5,826 nucleotides of DNA from Pseudofrankia asymbiotica (lineage in GTDB: Bacteria; Actinomycetota; Actinomycetes; Frankiales; Frankiaceae), in contig NZ_MOMC01000032.1 of the NCBI RefSeq assembly GCF_001983105.1, positions 102,458 through 108,283 on the forward strand. The letters run 5' to 3'. The notes beneath the pieces are model-generated. The model made no database searches and was not told the origin of the DNA. It saw only the letters and a list, made by a program, of their open reading frames with translations. Both the position numbers and the translations under genes were made by a program. Below are positions 1-5,491 of the stretch, one piece after another (within the stretch, counting starts at the first letter, position 1; every line of letters begins with the position of its first letter).

Positions 1-314
1 GGGTGGCGATCGCCGACGACGTGCGCGGGCCGGCGCTGGAGGAGATCGTCGAGAGACTCCGCGCGGCGGGGTATGAGATATCGGGTACCCAGCTCGCGAC
101 CCGGCCGCGTGGCTACGCCGCCGACCATCCACGCATCGAGCTGCTGCGCTACAAGACGCTCACCGCCCATCGCGAGTTCGGCGAGCCCACGTGGCTCGCC
201 GAGCCGGCCTGCGTCGAGCAGGTGGCCTCGGCCTGGCGCGACATGCGCCAGCTGACCGACTGGCTCGACCAGCAGGTCGGCCCCACCCGTCTGCCCCAGT
301 CCCGCCGCCGCTGA
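1..314 (+). CDS. DUF2461 family protein, C-terminal half (5' end off the window)
   Basis: The frame is open to the left edge and ends with TGA at 312-314, leaving about 103 residues. The block RPRGYAADHPRIELLRYKTL (residues 34-53 of the visible part) is typical of the C-terminal half of DUF2461 (TIGR02453) proteins, which have an Arg-Pro-Arg-Gly-Tyr turn followed by Asp-His-Pro and Leu-Leu-Arg. Family members are usually a little over 200 residues, so roughly half the gene is missing. The GTG at position 3 is therefore probably an internal valine codon and not the true start. The biochemical role of the family is not established. I see no membrane segment or signal peptide, so it is likely cytoplasmic. 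It converges on the TetR gene and is followed 9 nt after the stop by a hairpin. Family call is fairly sure; function unknown. Confidence 0.8.
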   Translation, partial: VAIADDVRGPALEEIVERLRAAGYEISGTQLATRPRGYAADHPRIELLRYKTLTAHREFGEPTWLAEPACVEQVASAWRDMRQLTDWLDQQVGPTRLPQSRRR

Positions 315-323
315 CCTCGCCGA

Positions 324-355
324 GCCCGCCTTCGGCCGCGTGGCGGCCTGCGGGC
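324..355 (+). terminator. Likely intrinsic terminator after the DUF2461 gene
   Basis: Nested inverted repeats form a 12-bp interrupted stem. The outer arms are GCCCGC (324-329) and GCGGGC (350-355); the inner arms are GGCCGC (334-339) and GCGGCC (343-348), around a GTG loop. A small internal loop (CTTC opposite T) separates the two stems. It starts 9 nt after the stop at 314 and is followed by CCGTTCTT, a modest T-rich stretch that is unusual for this sequence. Both position and structure fit termination of rightward transcription before the oppositely oriented TetR gene. Confidence 0.6.
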
Positions 356-423
356 CGTTCTTGCCCCACGGGCCGAACCGGGGCCGGGACCGTCGCCGTC
401 GGGTCGCGCGAGGGTGAGGGGCT

Positions 424-439
424 CGCCGCGGCCGCGGCG
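424..439. repeat. 16-bp perfect GC palindrome downstream of the TetR gene
   Basis: CGCCGCGGCCGCGGCG is self-complementary over 16 bp and lies 19 bp beyond the TetR stop codon, in the convergent gap 315-458. With no natural loop it is a weaker hairpin than the one at 324-355. It could help end leftward transcription, but in DNA this GC-rich it may also be chance. Nothing else stands out in this gap. Confidence 0.3.
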
Positions 440-458
440 GGATGTCGGCGTCGCGGCG

Positions 459-1085
459 TCAGCGCCTGAGGCCGTCTATGACGAGGTCCAGGGCGTTGAT
501 CATCTCGGTGCGGGCCGTGTCGGTGTCGGTCGCGCGGGCGATGTAGAGGGCCGCCTCGTCGCTGGCGCCCATGATGATGTGGGCGAGGGGGCCGACCGGC
601 TGCCGCCGGATGCGGCCGATCTCCATCCCCCAGGAGAGCACGTCCTTGACGAGGCCGAAGACGTGGCGCTGGCACAGCTCCCGCCACTCGGCCCAGCCCA
701 GCACGGAGGGGCCGTCGAGCAGGACTATCCGGTGGACCTCCGGCTCGACGCAGATCCGCAGCCAGACACTCGCCGCGAGCCGCATCGCCTCGATCGGGTC
801 GGTCAGGGCCGCGTCGGCGACCTCGCCCGCGATGCGGGTCGTGACGTCCGCCTCGACGGCCTCGACCACCGCGGCGAACAGGGCGGTCTTGTCGACGAAC
901 TGGTGGTAGAGCGCACCGCGGCTCACCCCGGCGGCCGCCACGATCGCCTCCGTCGCGACCGCGGCGAAGCCCTCCTCGGCGAACAGCCGCCGGCCGGCGG
1001 CGACCAGCGCCGCCCGCGTCGCCGCGGAGCGGTCCACCTGACGGCGCCGTGCGGGCTTCGACTCCTGGCTTGGCAACGCGGGCAC
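459..1085 (-). CDS. TetR/AcrR-family transcriptional repressor
   Basis: A 208-residue protein, the normal TetR-family size. The N-terminal DNA-binding domain spans about residues 18-70. AALVAAGRRLFAEEGF (25-40) is helix 1 and the following turn. The helix-turn-helix lies about 44-62, with AAAGVSRGALYHQF (50-63) as the turn and recognition helix typical of TetR proteins, then a DKTALF helix. The rest (about 80-205) is helical, as expected of a ligand-binding and dimerisation domain; I cannot name the ligand. The start is GTG at 1085. A GGAG lies 12 nt upstream, rather far, so an internal start is possible. It is divergent from the hydrolase gene, and a perfect inverted repeat sits between them at 1118-1138. 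By analogy with other TetR pairs it probably represses the hydrolase and its own gene until an effector binds. Family call is firm; target assignment is inference. Confidence 0.93.
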   Translation of the reverse strand: MPALPSQESKPARRRQVDRSAATRAALVAAGRRLFAEEGFAAVATEAIVAAAGVSRGALYHQFVDKTALFAAVVEAVEADVTTRIAGEVADAALTDPIEAMRLAASVWLRICVEPEVHRIVLLDGPSVLGWAEWRELCQRHVFGLVKDVLSWGMEIGRIRRQPVGPLAHIIMGASDEAALYIARATDTDTARTEMINALDLVIDGLRR

Positions 1086-1110
1086 AGACAGATTCTGCTC
1101 CGCCGAGCGG

Positions 1111-1147
1111 TTGTTTTACATACAGGCTGTCTGTATGTTCCTTCGTA
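1111..1147 (+). promoter_or_regulatory. Predicted promoter of the hydrolase gene, giving a leaderless transcript
   Basis: A -35-like TTGTTT (1111-1116) and a -10-like TATGTT (1134-1139) are separated by exactly 17 bp. Both fit the loose actinobacterial consensus (TTGnnn and TAnnnT). Transcription would start 7-8 bp after the -10 element, at 1146-1147, on the ATG at 1147. No Shine-Dalgarno sequence precedes that ATG, which agrees with a leaderless mRNA, a common arrangement in actinobacteria. The spacer and most of the -10 element are covered by the inverted repeat at 1118-1138. Confidence 0.6.
1118..1138. promoter_or_regulatory. Probable TetR operator: perfect 8-5-8 inverted repeat
   Basis: The arms ACATACAG (1118-1125) and CTGTATGT (1131-1138) are exact reverse complements around the spacer GCTGT. 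The arms are only 3/8 G+C in a very GC-rich region, so they stand out. Length, symmetry and the CATAC/GTATG core resemble operators of AcrR-like TetR proteins. It lies 32 bp from the TetR start codon and 8 bp from the hydrolase ATG, so a bound dimer would block the hydrolase promoter and probably the opposing TetR promoter as well. Confidence 0.75.
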
Positions 1148-1998
1148 TGGAAGCCTCACCTCCCGCCGGCGTCATCGACCTGCCCCAGGGCCAGGTCCGG
1201 TACCGCGCGGCCGGGCCGGAAACGTCTGACCTGCCGCCCGTGGTGTTCGTGCACGGTGTCCTCGTGGACGGCCAGCTGTGGACCGCCGCGGCCGATCTTC
1301 TCGCCCAGCAGGGCGTGCGCAGCTACGCGCCGACGCTGCCCCTCGGCGCCCATCCGATGCCGATGCACCCCGACGCCGACCTCACGCCGCGGGGCGTCGC
1401 CCGCCTCGTGCTCGACCTGATCGAGGCGCTCGACCTGCGCGACGTCACCCTCGTCGGCAACGACACCGGCGGCGCGATAGTCCAGTTCGTCCTCGACACC
1501 GATCCGGCCCGCATCGGCCGGGTCGTGCTCACGAACTGCGACGCCTTCGACGCCTTTCCCCCGCCGCCCTTCACGATGCTCGTGCGCGCCCTTCGCCACC
1601 CGGCGCTGGTCGCGGCGCTGGTCCCCGGCCTCCGGTCGGCCCGGATCCGGCACGGGCGGCTCGGCTTCGGCCCCCTGTCGGGCCGGCCCTTCGACCCGGA
1701 GCTGACCGGGGCCTGGGTCAGGCCGCTCGCCGACGGGAAGATCCGCCGCGACGTGGCCAAACTGGCCCGCGGCATCGACCCGAAGGAGCTGCTCGACGTC
1801 TCGACGCGGCTCGGCCAGATAGCCACGCCGGTGCGCCTTCTTTGGGGCGACGGCGACCGTTTCTTCACGGTCGACTTCGGCCGGCGCCTCGCCGACGCCT
1901 TCGCCGACGCGACCTTCGAGACCGTCGAGGGCGGCCGGACGTTCGTCCCGCTCGACCACCCCGACCGCCTGGCCGCCGCCGTCCTCGCCACGGCCTGA
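1147..1998 (+). CDS. Alpha/beta-fold hydrolase with an aspartate at the nucleophile position
   Basis: A 283-residue protein of normal size for single-domain alpha/beta hydrolases. VVFVHG (32-37) supplies the oxyanion-region HG motif. The nucleophile elbow is VGNDTGG (103-109), with Asp106 where esterases have Ser; haloalkane and fluoroacetate dehalogenases and epoxide hydrolases also use Asp. The region about 134-225 is the probable cap. LLWGDGD (231-237) supplies the acid-loop Asp235 or Asp237. The usual catalytic His before the last helix is not at its normal place: the segment reads GGRTFVPLDHP (262-272), with Thr where His is expected. The only nearby His is 271. I chose ATG 1147 because the promoter predicts a transcript starting there; an in-frame TTG at 1111 and ATG at 1135 fall inside the promoter/operator. 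No signal peptide, so cytoplasmic. Substrate unknown; probably controlled by the divergent TetR protein. Confidence 0.88.
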   Translation: MEASPPAGVIDLPQGQVRYRAAGPETSDLPPVVFVHGVLVDGQLWTAAADLLAQQGVRSYAPTLPLGAHPMPMHPDADLTPRGVARLVLDLIEALDLRDVTLVGNDTGGAIVQFVLDTDPARIGRVVLTNCDAFDAFPPPPFTMLVRALRHPALVAALVPGLRSARIRHGRLGFGPLSGRPFDPELTGAWVRPLADGKIRRDVAKLARGIDPKELLDVSTRLGQIATPVRLLWGDGDRFFTVDFGRRLADAFADATFETVEGGRTFVPLDHPDRLAAAVLATA

Positions 1999-2013
1999 GA
2001 ACGGTTCAGGCCG
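1991..2013 (+). terminator. Hairpin over the hydrolase stop codon
   Basis: CGGCCTGA (1991-1998, ending in the TGA stop) and TCAGGCCG (2006-2013) form a perfect 8-bp stem around a 7-nt loop, GAACGGT. There is no T tract, as is common in high-GC actinobacteria. It overlaps the left arm of the next hairpin, so the two cannot form fully at the same time. A role in ending hydrolase transcription or protecting its 3' end is inferred. Confidence 0.45.
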
Positions 2014-2041
2014 CCCGTCTCGGCCGGCTCCGCGGGCGGCC
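2009..2041. terminator. Hairpin between the convergent hydrolase and ABC-F genes
   Basis: GGCCGCCCG (2009-2017) and CGGGCGGCC (2033-2041) form a perfect 9-bp stem around a 15-nt loop. It lies in the 86-bp gap between two converging genes, so it could serve as a two-way terminator. No T tract is visible on either side. Confidence 0.45.
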
Positions 2042-2084
2042 CGGGCCTGGGCCTAGCGGCGAGGGCCGGGCGGGCTGGTGATCT

Positions 2085-3776
2085 TCAGACGGCTGACTCG
2101 GTGACGTGGCCGTCCTCAACGACCAGGCGGCGGGTCACGTGGACGGCGTCGAGCATGCGGCGGTCGTGCGTGACCAGCAGCAGGGTGCCCGGGTAGGTCT
2201 CGAGGGCCGACTCGAGCTGTTCGATCGCGGGCAGGTCGAGGTGGTTGGTGGGCTCGTCGAGGACCAGGCAGTTGACGCCGACCGCCTGCAGCAGCGCGAG
2301 ACCGGCCCGGGTCCGCTCACCCGGTGACAGCGCTCCCGCGGGGCGGGTCATCTGGTCGGCGCCGAGGCCGAACTTGGCGAACAGGGTGCGGACCTCGGCC
2401 ATCGCCCAGCCGGTGACACGCTCGGCGACCGCGAGCGTGGTCTCCTCGCCGCGGAAACGGTCGCGGGCCTGGTCGACCTCGCCGAGGCGCACCCCGGAGC
2501 CGAGCGTCGCCGTCCCGGCCGCGAGTGGCACCCGGCCGAGCAGTGCCGCGAGCAGCGTCGACTTGCCGCCGCCGTTCGGCCCGGTGATCACGATCCGGTC
2601 CGCCCAGGAGACGGTGAGGTCGACGGGCCCGAGCCGGAACCCGCCCGCGCCGTCCGCGCCGCCGGCGTCACCGCCCGCCGCCGGTGCCGGCGGGTACTCG
2701 ACGACGGCGCCGGCGAGCGCCGCGACGACGTCGCCGGAGCGCGGAGCGGCGCCGATCGTCATCCGCAGCTGCCACTCCTTGCGCGGCTCGTCGACCTCCT
2801 CCAGCCGGCCCAGCTTGGTCTCCAGGTTGCGCACGCGCGAGGCGCTCTTCGTCGCCGCCTCGATCTTGTAGCTGCGCACCGACCGGTCGTTGTCCGGGAC
2901 CTTGCGCTTCGCCCGGATCGCGCCGCGCACCGACTGCTCGCGCTGGCGCTGCACCTGGGAGACGAGATCCGCGCGGGTGTCGGCGAACTCGTCGTAGCGC
3001 TCGCGGGCATGCCGGCGGTCGAGCTCGCGCGCCTCCAGGTAGGTCGACCAGCCACCCGCGTACTCGGTGACGTCGCGGCTGTGCTGGTCGATCTCGGCGA
3101 CGCTGGTGATCGTCCGTTCCAGGAAGGCGCGGTCGTGGCTGACCACCACGAGGGCGCCGGAGATCCCGGCGACGAAGCGTTCCAGCCGCGCCAGGCCGTC
3201 GAAGTCCAGGTCGTTCGTCGGCTCGTCGAGCAGCGTGATGTCGAAACGGGACAGCAGCACCGCGGCGAGCGAGCCGCGAGCCGCCTGCCCGCCGGACAGG
3301 GCCGTGGTCGGCGCGTCCAGCGCGTCCGGCGGGAGGCCGAGCTCGGCGCAGACCTGCTCGGCGCGCACGTCCAGGTCGGCTCCGCCGATCGCGAGCCAGC
3401 GCTCCAGCGCCTCCGCGTAGGTGTCGTCCGCCCCGGGACGGCCTGCGGTCAGCGCCTCGGTCGCCGCGTCGAGCGCCGCCTGGGCGGCGGCGACGCCGGT
3501 GCGCCGCTCCAGGAACGCGCGCAGCGTCTCGCCGGGGCGGCGGTCGGGCTCCTGCGGCAGCAGGCCGACGTTCGCCGACGGCGGCGAGAGCTCGACCCGG
3601 CCGGCGTCGAGCGCGACCTGGCCGGCGAGCGCGCGCAGCAGCGTGGACTTGCCTACGCCGTTGGGCCCGACAACCCCGATCCGGTCGCCCGGCGCGACGG
3701 TGAGCGAGACGCCGTCGAGCACGACCTGCCCCCCTCGTACGACGGACAGCTCGGAGGCGACAAGGGTGGCGGACAT
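2085..3776 (-). CDS. ABC-F family ATPase (ribosome-associated; possible antibiotic-resistance or translation factor)
   Basis: A 563-residue protein with two ATP-binding domains and no membrane segments, the ABC-F layout. Domain 1: Walker [10 protein letters not shown] (37-45), signature LSGGQ (160-164), Walker [11 protein letters not shown] (182-191), SHD switch (213-215). Domain 2: Walker [10 protein letters not shown] (399-407), signature LSPGE (483-487), Walker [12 protein letters not shown] (504-514), THD switch (536-538). Between them, about 243-340, lies a charged, mostly helical linker rich in Arg, Lys and Glu. In known ABC-F proteins this part reaches toward the P-site tRNA and the peptidyl-transferase centre. 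A Gly/Ala/Pro-rich insert (363-379) interrupts the start of domain 2. The start is ATG 3776, where homology begins ([10 protein letters not shown]); a 90-residue upstream extension lacks protein character. All ATPase motifs are intact. Related actinobacterial proteins protect ribosomes from antibiotics or act in translation; which applies here cannot be told from the sequence. Confidence 0.93.
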   Translation of the reverse strand: MSATLVASELSVVRGGQVVLDGVSLTVAPGDRIGVVGPNGVGKSTLLRALAGQVALDAGRVELSPPSANVGLLPQEPDRRPGETLRAFLERRTGVAAAQAALDAATEALTAGRPGADDTYAEALERWLAIGGADLDVRAEQVCAELGLPPDALDAPTTALSGGQAARGSLAAVLLSRFDITLLDEPTNDLDFDGLARLERFVAGISGALVVVSHDRAFLERTITSVAEIDQHSRDVTEYAGGWSTYLEARELDRRHARERYDEFADTRADLVSQVQRQREQSVRGAIRAKRKVPDNDRSVRSYKIEAATKSASRVRNLETKLGRLEEVDEPRKEWQLRMTIGAAPRSGDVVAALAGAVVEYPPAPAAGGDAGGADGAGGFRLGPVDLTVSWADRIVITGPNGGGKSTLLAALLGRVPLAAGTATLGSGVRLGEVDQARDRFRGEETTLAVAERVTGWAMAEVRTLFAKFGLGADQMTRPAGALSPGERTRAGLALLQAVGVNCLVLDEPTNHLDLPAIEQLESALETYPGTLLLVTHDRRMLDAVHVTRRLVVEDGHVTESAV

Positions 3777-3799
3777 GGCCCCATTCTGCCCGCCCACGC

Positions 3800-3888
3800 G
3801 CGTCGCCCGGCGACGCTGCCTTCGGCCGGCCGGGAGGCCGGCCTGACCGTCACGGATCGGCGTGGCCCGGCCGCGTCCGTGGCCGGGC
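3800..3888 (-). promoter_or_regulatory. Dyad-rich leader upstream of the ABC-F gene
   Basis: Three inverted repeats lie 24 to 112 nt ahead of the ABC-F ATG. They are GCGTCGCC/GGCGACGC around one base (3800-3816), GGCCGGCC/GGCCGGCC around GGGA (3824-3843), and GCCCGGCC/GGCCGGGC around 8 nt (3865-3888). If transcription starts in the less GC-rich zone further upstream, all three fold into the 5' leader. Such leaders can carry attenuators in antibiotic-inducible ABC-F genes. I see no convincing leader peptide, so attenuation is only a suggestion. Confidence 0.35.
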
Positions 3889-3946
3889 GGCCTGACTGCC
3901 AGCCACCTATGAGGTGCCGTGCCGATCGGGGCTGTCGCCGTGGAGC

Positions 3947-3996
3947 TTCGCGCGAATTGACCCAGTCGTCTGACCGAAGCGGGTATGGGCACATAC
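3947..3996. promoter_or_regulatory. Two short dyads in the less GC-rich part of the intergenic region
   Basis: TTCGCGCGAA (3947-3956) is a perfect 10-bp palindrome, directly followed by TTGACC (3957-3962), a -35-like hexamer. GTATG/CATAC (3983-3987 and 3992-3996) is a perfect 5-bp inverted repeat around GGCA. A regulator site or promoter zone is plausible, but no well-spaced -10 element completes it. Confidence 0.3.
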
Positions 3997-4158
3997 GGCG
4001 CACCATGGGGGCACAGCGACGCGTCGACAGGACGACCAGCGCACACGGCACACGGCGACGCCGGGACGGGGCGGCGGGCCGGGCCGCGGTGCCCTGGCGG
4101 CTGAGCGTCACACGCCCGGGAGCGCGGCCGTCGGCCGCGCGCCGCGGGGCACTACGGC

Positions 4159-4166
4159 GGGAGGAG
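4159..4166 (+). promoter_or_regulatory. Strong ribosome binding site of the lipoprotein gene
   Basis: GGGAGGAG lies 5 nt before the ATG at 4172. It is the clearest Shine-Dalgarno sequence in the window and fixes the start despite the unusually long N-terminal region of the protein. Confidence 0.8.
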
Positions 4167-4171
4167 CATCC

Positions 4172-4897
4172 ATGAACGCGGGCAGCGGGACGGGAACGGG
4201 CAGCGGGACGGCCGGCCGGCCGGTCCGCGGTGGGCGAGGCCTCGGCGGGCGGGTGGCGCTGCTGTCGCTGGGCGCCGCGCTCGCGGTGACGGTCACAGCC
4301 TGCGACGGCGGCGACGGCTCCTCCGTCGAACCGCCAGTGGGCACCTCAACGGCTGGGACGAGCGAGCCGGCGACGCCGGGCACCGGGGGGCCCACCAGTC
4401 CGACGGGGTCGGCATCGCAGGGCTCGGGCGTCGGTACGACCAGGCCACCGACCACCGCGCCAGCGGTGCCGACCTGCGCGGCGTCGGTGCTGGCGGCGGC
4501 GATCGCCGGCTCCGAGGGCGCGGCGGGCACGGTCTACACCCGGATCACGCTGACGAACAACTCCTCGGCGCGCTGCACGCTGCGCGGCTACCCCGGGGCG
4601 TCGTTCGCCGACGCGGCCGGCAACCAGCTCGGCGCCCCGGCCGACCGGACCGGGAACGCGGGCGCCGCGGTGGTCCTCGCGGGCGGAGGCAAGGCCGAGT
4701 TCACGGTGCTGATCGCGCAGACCGGTGCGCTGCCCGGCTGTGACACCCCGGCCGGCTCCACGAGCGCCGCGAACCTTCGGGTCTACCCGCCGGACAACAC
4801 GGTCGCGCTGCTCGTCCCGATGCCCCAGGGCCAGCTGGCCTGCAAGAGCCCGTCCATCCACCAGCTCAGGGTCACCAGCGTCGCCGCCAGCCGCTGA
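4172..4897 (+). CDS. Secreted lipoprotein with a DUF4232-type domain
   Basis: A 241-residue protein with a lipoprotein signal. An Arg/Gly-rich N-region (1-27) is followed by a hydrophobic stretch (28-41) and the lipobox VTAC, with Cys44 as the lipidation site. Residues 45-100 are a Gly/Ser/Thr/Pro-rich linker, as expected of an exposed tether. Residues 101-239 match the DUF4232 style: an early Cys (102), RITLTNNSSARCTLRGYPG (124-142), then Cys190 and Cys224 and a late hydrophobic VALLVP strand. The four domain cysteines could form two disulphides outside the membrane. DUF4232 proteins are common in actinobacteria and their function is not established. The N-region is long because of a 14-bp direct repeat (GGGCAGCGGGACGG at 4180 and 4198) encoding Gly-Ser-Gly-Thr units. 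The gene stands alone, divergent from ABC-F and converging on the next gene with 7 bp between stops. Confidence 0.85.
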   Translation: MNAGSGTGTGSGTAGRPVRGGRGLGGRVALLSLGAALAVTVTACDGGDGSSVEPPVGTSTAGTSEPATPGTGGPTSPTGSASQGSGVGTTRPPTTAPAVPTCAASVLAAAIAGSEGAAGTVYTRITLTNNSSARCTLRGYPGASFADAAGNQLGAPADRTGNAGAAVVLAGGGKAEFTVLIAQTGALPGCDTPAGSTSAANLRVYPPDNTVALLVPMPQGQLACKSPSIHQLRVTSVAASR

Positions 4898-4904
4898 TGG
4901 GGAG

Positions 4905-5339
4905 TCAGGGGAGGCGCCGGCGCCAGTCGCCGTCGGGGACGAGCGGGCGGCCCGCGGTGGCGGCGGCCTCGCAGAGGTAGCCGAGGACGCGGCGGCCGTC
5001 GGCGAGGTCGACCCAGCCGAACCCGAGCGGGGGCACGGTCTCCAGCAGCAGCTCGGCGATCGCGGGCCGGGGAAGCCGCCACAGCTCGCCGGTCGCGCTG
5101 GTGGTGACGGCCGGGTCGCGGACCAGGCCGGGCCGCGCCGGGTCGCCGCCGAGGTCGTGCAGCCGGTAGCCCGGCGCGGTCCGCACGCGGCCGAGCGGGA
5201 CGGCGCCGTGGCGGCTGATCCGCCCGTGGGCCGGGAACCCCGCCATGTGCGCCCCGACGACGAGCAGCGGGACGGCGGGCTCGGGCGAGGCGGCGGGGCT
5301 GGGCCGCGCGGGCCGCGGCGGGTCGGTCATGTCCGGCAT
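4905..5339 (-). CDS. Allophanate hydrolase-related protein, stand-alone C-terminal (gamma-glutamylcyclotransferase-like) domain
   Basis: A 144-residue protein. After a Pro/Ala-rich N-terminal stretch (1-23), PLLVVGAHMAGFPAHGRI (24-41), RTAPGYRLHDL (53-63), RPGLV (69-73), GELWRLP (84-90) and VPPLGFGWVDLADGRRVLGY (102-121) follow in the order seen in the C-terminal domain of allophanate hydrolases. That domain has the gamma-glutamylcyclotransferase fold and, in the yeast enzyme, acts on the N-carboxycarbamate product of the amidase domain. Here the amidase part is absent: the gene is complete, with its own start and stop, and no amidase gene lies nearby. The ATG at 5339 gives the longest form; ATG 5330 is also possible, and neither has a good ribosome site. 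The solute-binding protein gene upstream on the same strand is 152 bp away across two hairpins, so co-transcription is doubtful. Domain call is good; activity unknown. Confidence 0.8.
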   Translation of the reverse strand: MPDMTDPPRPARPSPAASPEPAVPLLVVGAHMAGFPAHGRISRHGAVPLGRVRTAPGYRLHDLGGDPARPGLVRDPAVTTSATGELWRLPRPAIAELLLETVPPLGFGWVDLADGRRVLGYLCEAAATAGRPLVPDGDWRRRLP

Positions 5340-5387
5340 CGTCGCGGCCGCCGGGCCGGTTGGCCAGCGAAGGGGAGGCGCGACGCC

Positions 5388-5419
5388 GAACGGCCCCGCC
5401 GCGAGTGACGGGGCCGTTC
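5388..5419. terminator. Perfect 11-bp stem-loop
   Basis: GAACGGCCCCG (5388-5398) and CGGGGCCGTTC (5409-5419) pair perfectly around a 10-nt loop. It is the second hairpin met by leftward transcription from the solute-binding protein gene and lies 48 bp ahead of the next gene start. There is no T tract. A backup terminator is the simplest reading; an operator is possible. Confidence 0.55.
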
Positions 5420-5429
5420 AGGGAGGGGA

Positions 5430-5466
5430 CGCGCCGGGCGGGTCTCGACGAGACCTGCCCGGCGCG
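5430..5466 (-). terminator. Long hairpin terminator after the solute-binding protein gene
   Basis: The arms 5430-5446 and 5450-5466 pair over 17 positions (outer part CGCGCCGGGC with GCCCGGCGCG) around a tiny loop. The only flaw is position 5440 against 5456. It begins 25 nt after the TAG stop at 5492-5494, where a terminator is expected. No T tract follows, usual for this kind of genome. Confidence 0.7.
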
Positions 5467-5491
5467 CCGGTGTGGCTGTTGGAGCTGGGCG

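Larger units (their letters stand above)
3777..4171. other. 395-bp divergent intergenic region between ABC-F and lipoprotein genes
   Basis: No convincing gene lies here; the frames open across it are low-complexity and Arg/Pro-rich. It must hold promoters for both flanking genes, but I find no convincing -35/-10 pair for either. The half nearer the ABC-F gene contains three successive dyads (3800-3816, 3824-3843, 3865-3888). The middle holds a less GC-rich stretch (about 3940-4000) with two short dyads, the likeliest promoter zone. The 8-mer GGCCTGAC is repeated directly at 3840-3847 and 3889-3896. Confidence 0.7.

Noticed and set aside
1111..1146. Earlier hydrolase starts at TTG 1111 or ATG 1135
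   Set aside because: Both fall inside the predicted promoter and operator, neither has a ribosome binding site, and the extra residues are not part of the hydrolase fold.
414..1229. Long plus-strand open frame (271 codons) opposite the TetR gene
   Set aside because: It lies antisense to a clear TetR protein, has an Arg/Asp/Gly-rich composition with no recognisable motif, and is a by-product of high GC content.
1278..2081. Second long plus-strand frame inside the hydrolase gene
   Set aside because: The product is almost entirely Arg, Pro, Ala and Gly, typical of an out-of-frame reading of GC-rich DNA; the overlapping hydrolase has clear motifs.
3848..3904. Minus-strand mini-frame as a leader peptide for ABC-F
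   Set aside because: No ribosome binding site or telling codon content; many such short frames arise by chance here.
3957..3989. TTGACC ... TATGGG as a lipoprotein promoter
   Set aside because: The spacing is 21 bp and TATGGG lacks the final T of the -10 consensus; not good enough to call.
3777..4046. 90-residue N-terminal extension of the ABC-F protein
   Set aside because: The extension has no protein character, and ABC-F homology begins exactly at the ATG at 3776.
3009..4175. Long plus-strand open frame (388 codons) opposite the ABC-F gene
   Set aside because: It is the antisense shadow of well-conserved ABC-F sequence and then runs through non-coding DNA; no domain is recognisable.
4180..4211. 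14-bp direct repeat at the lipoprotein N-terminus as a mobile-element footprint
   Set aside because: The 18-bp period keeps the reading frame and encodes Gly/Ser/Thr repeats, so simple in-frame duplication explains it.
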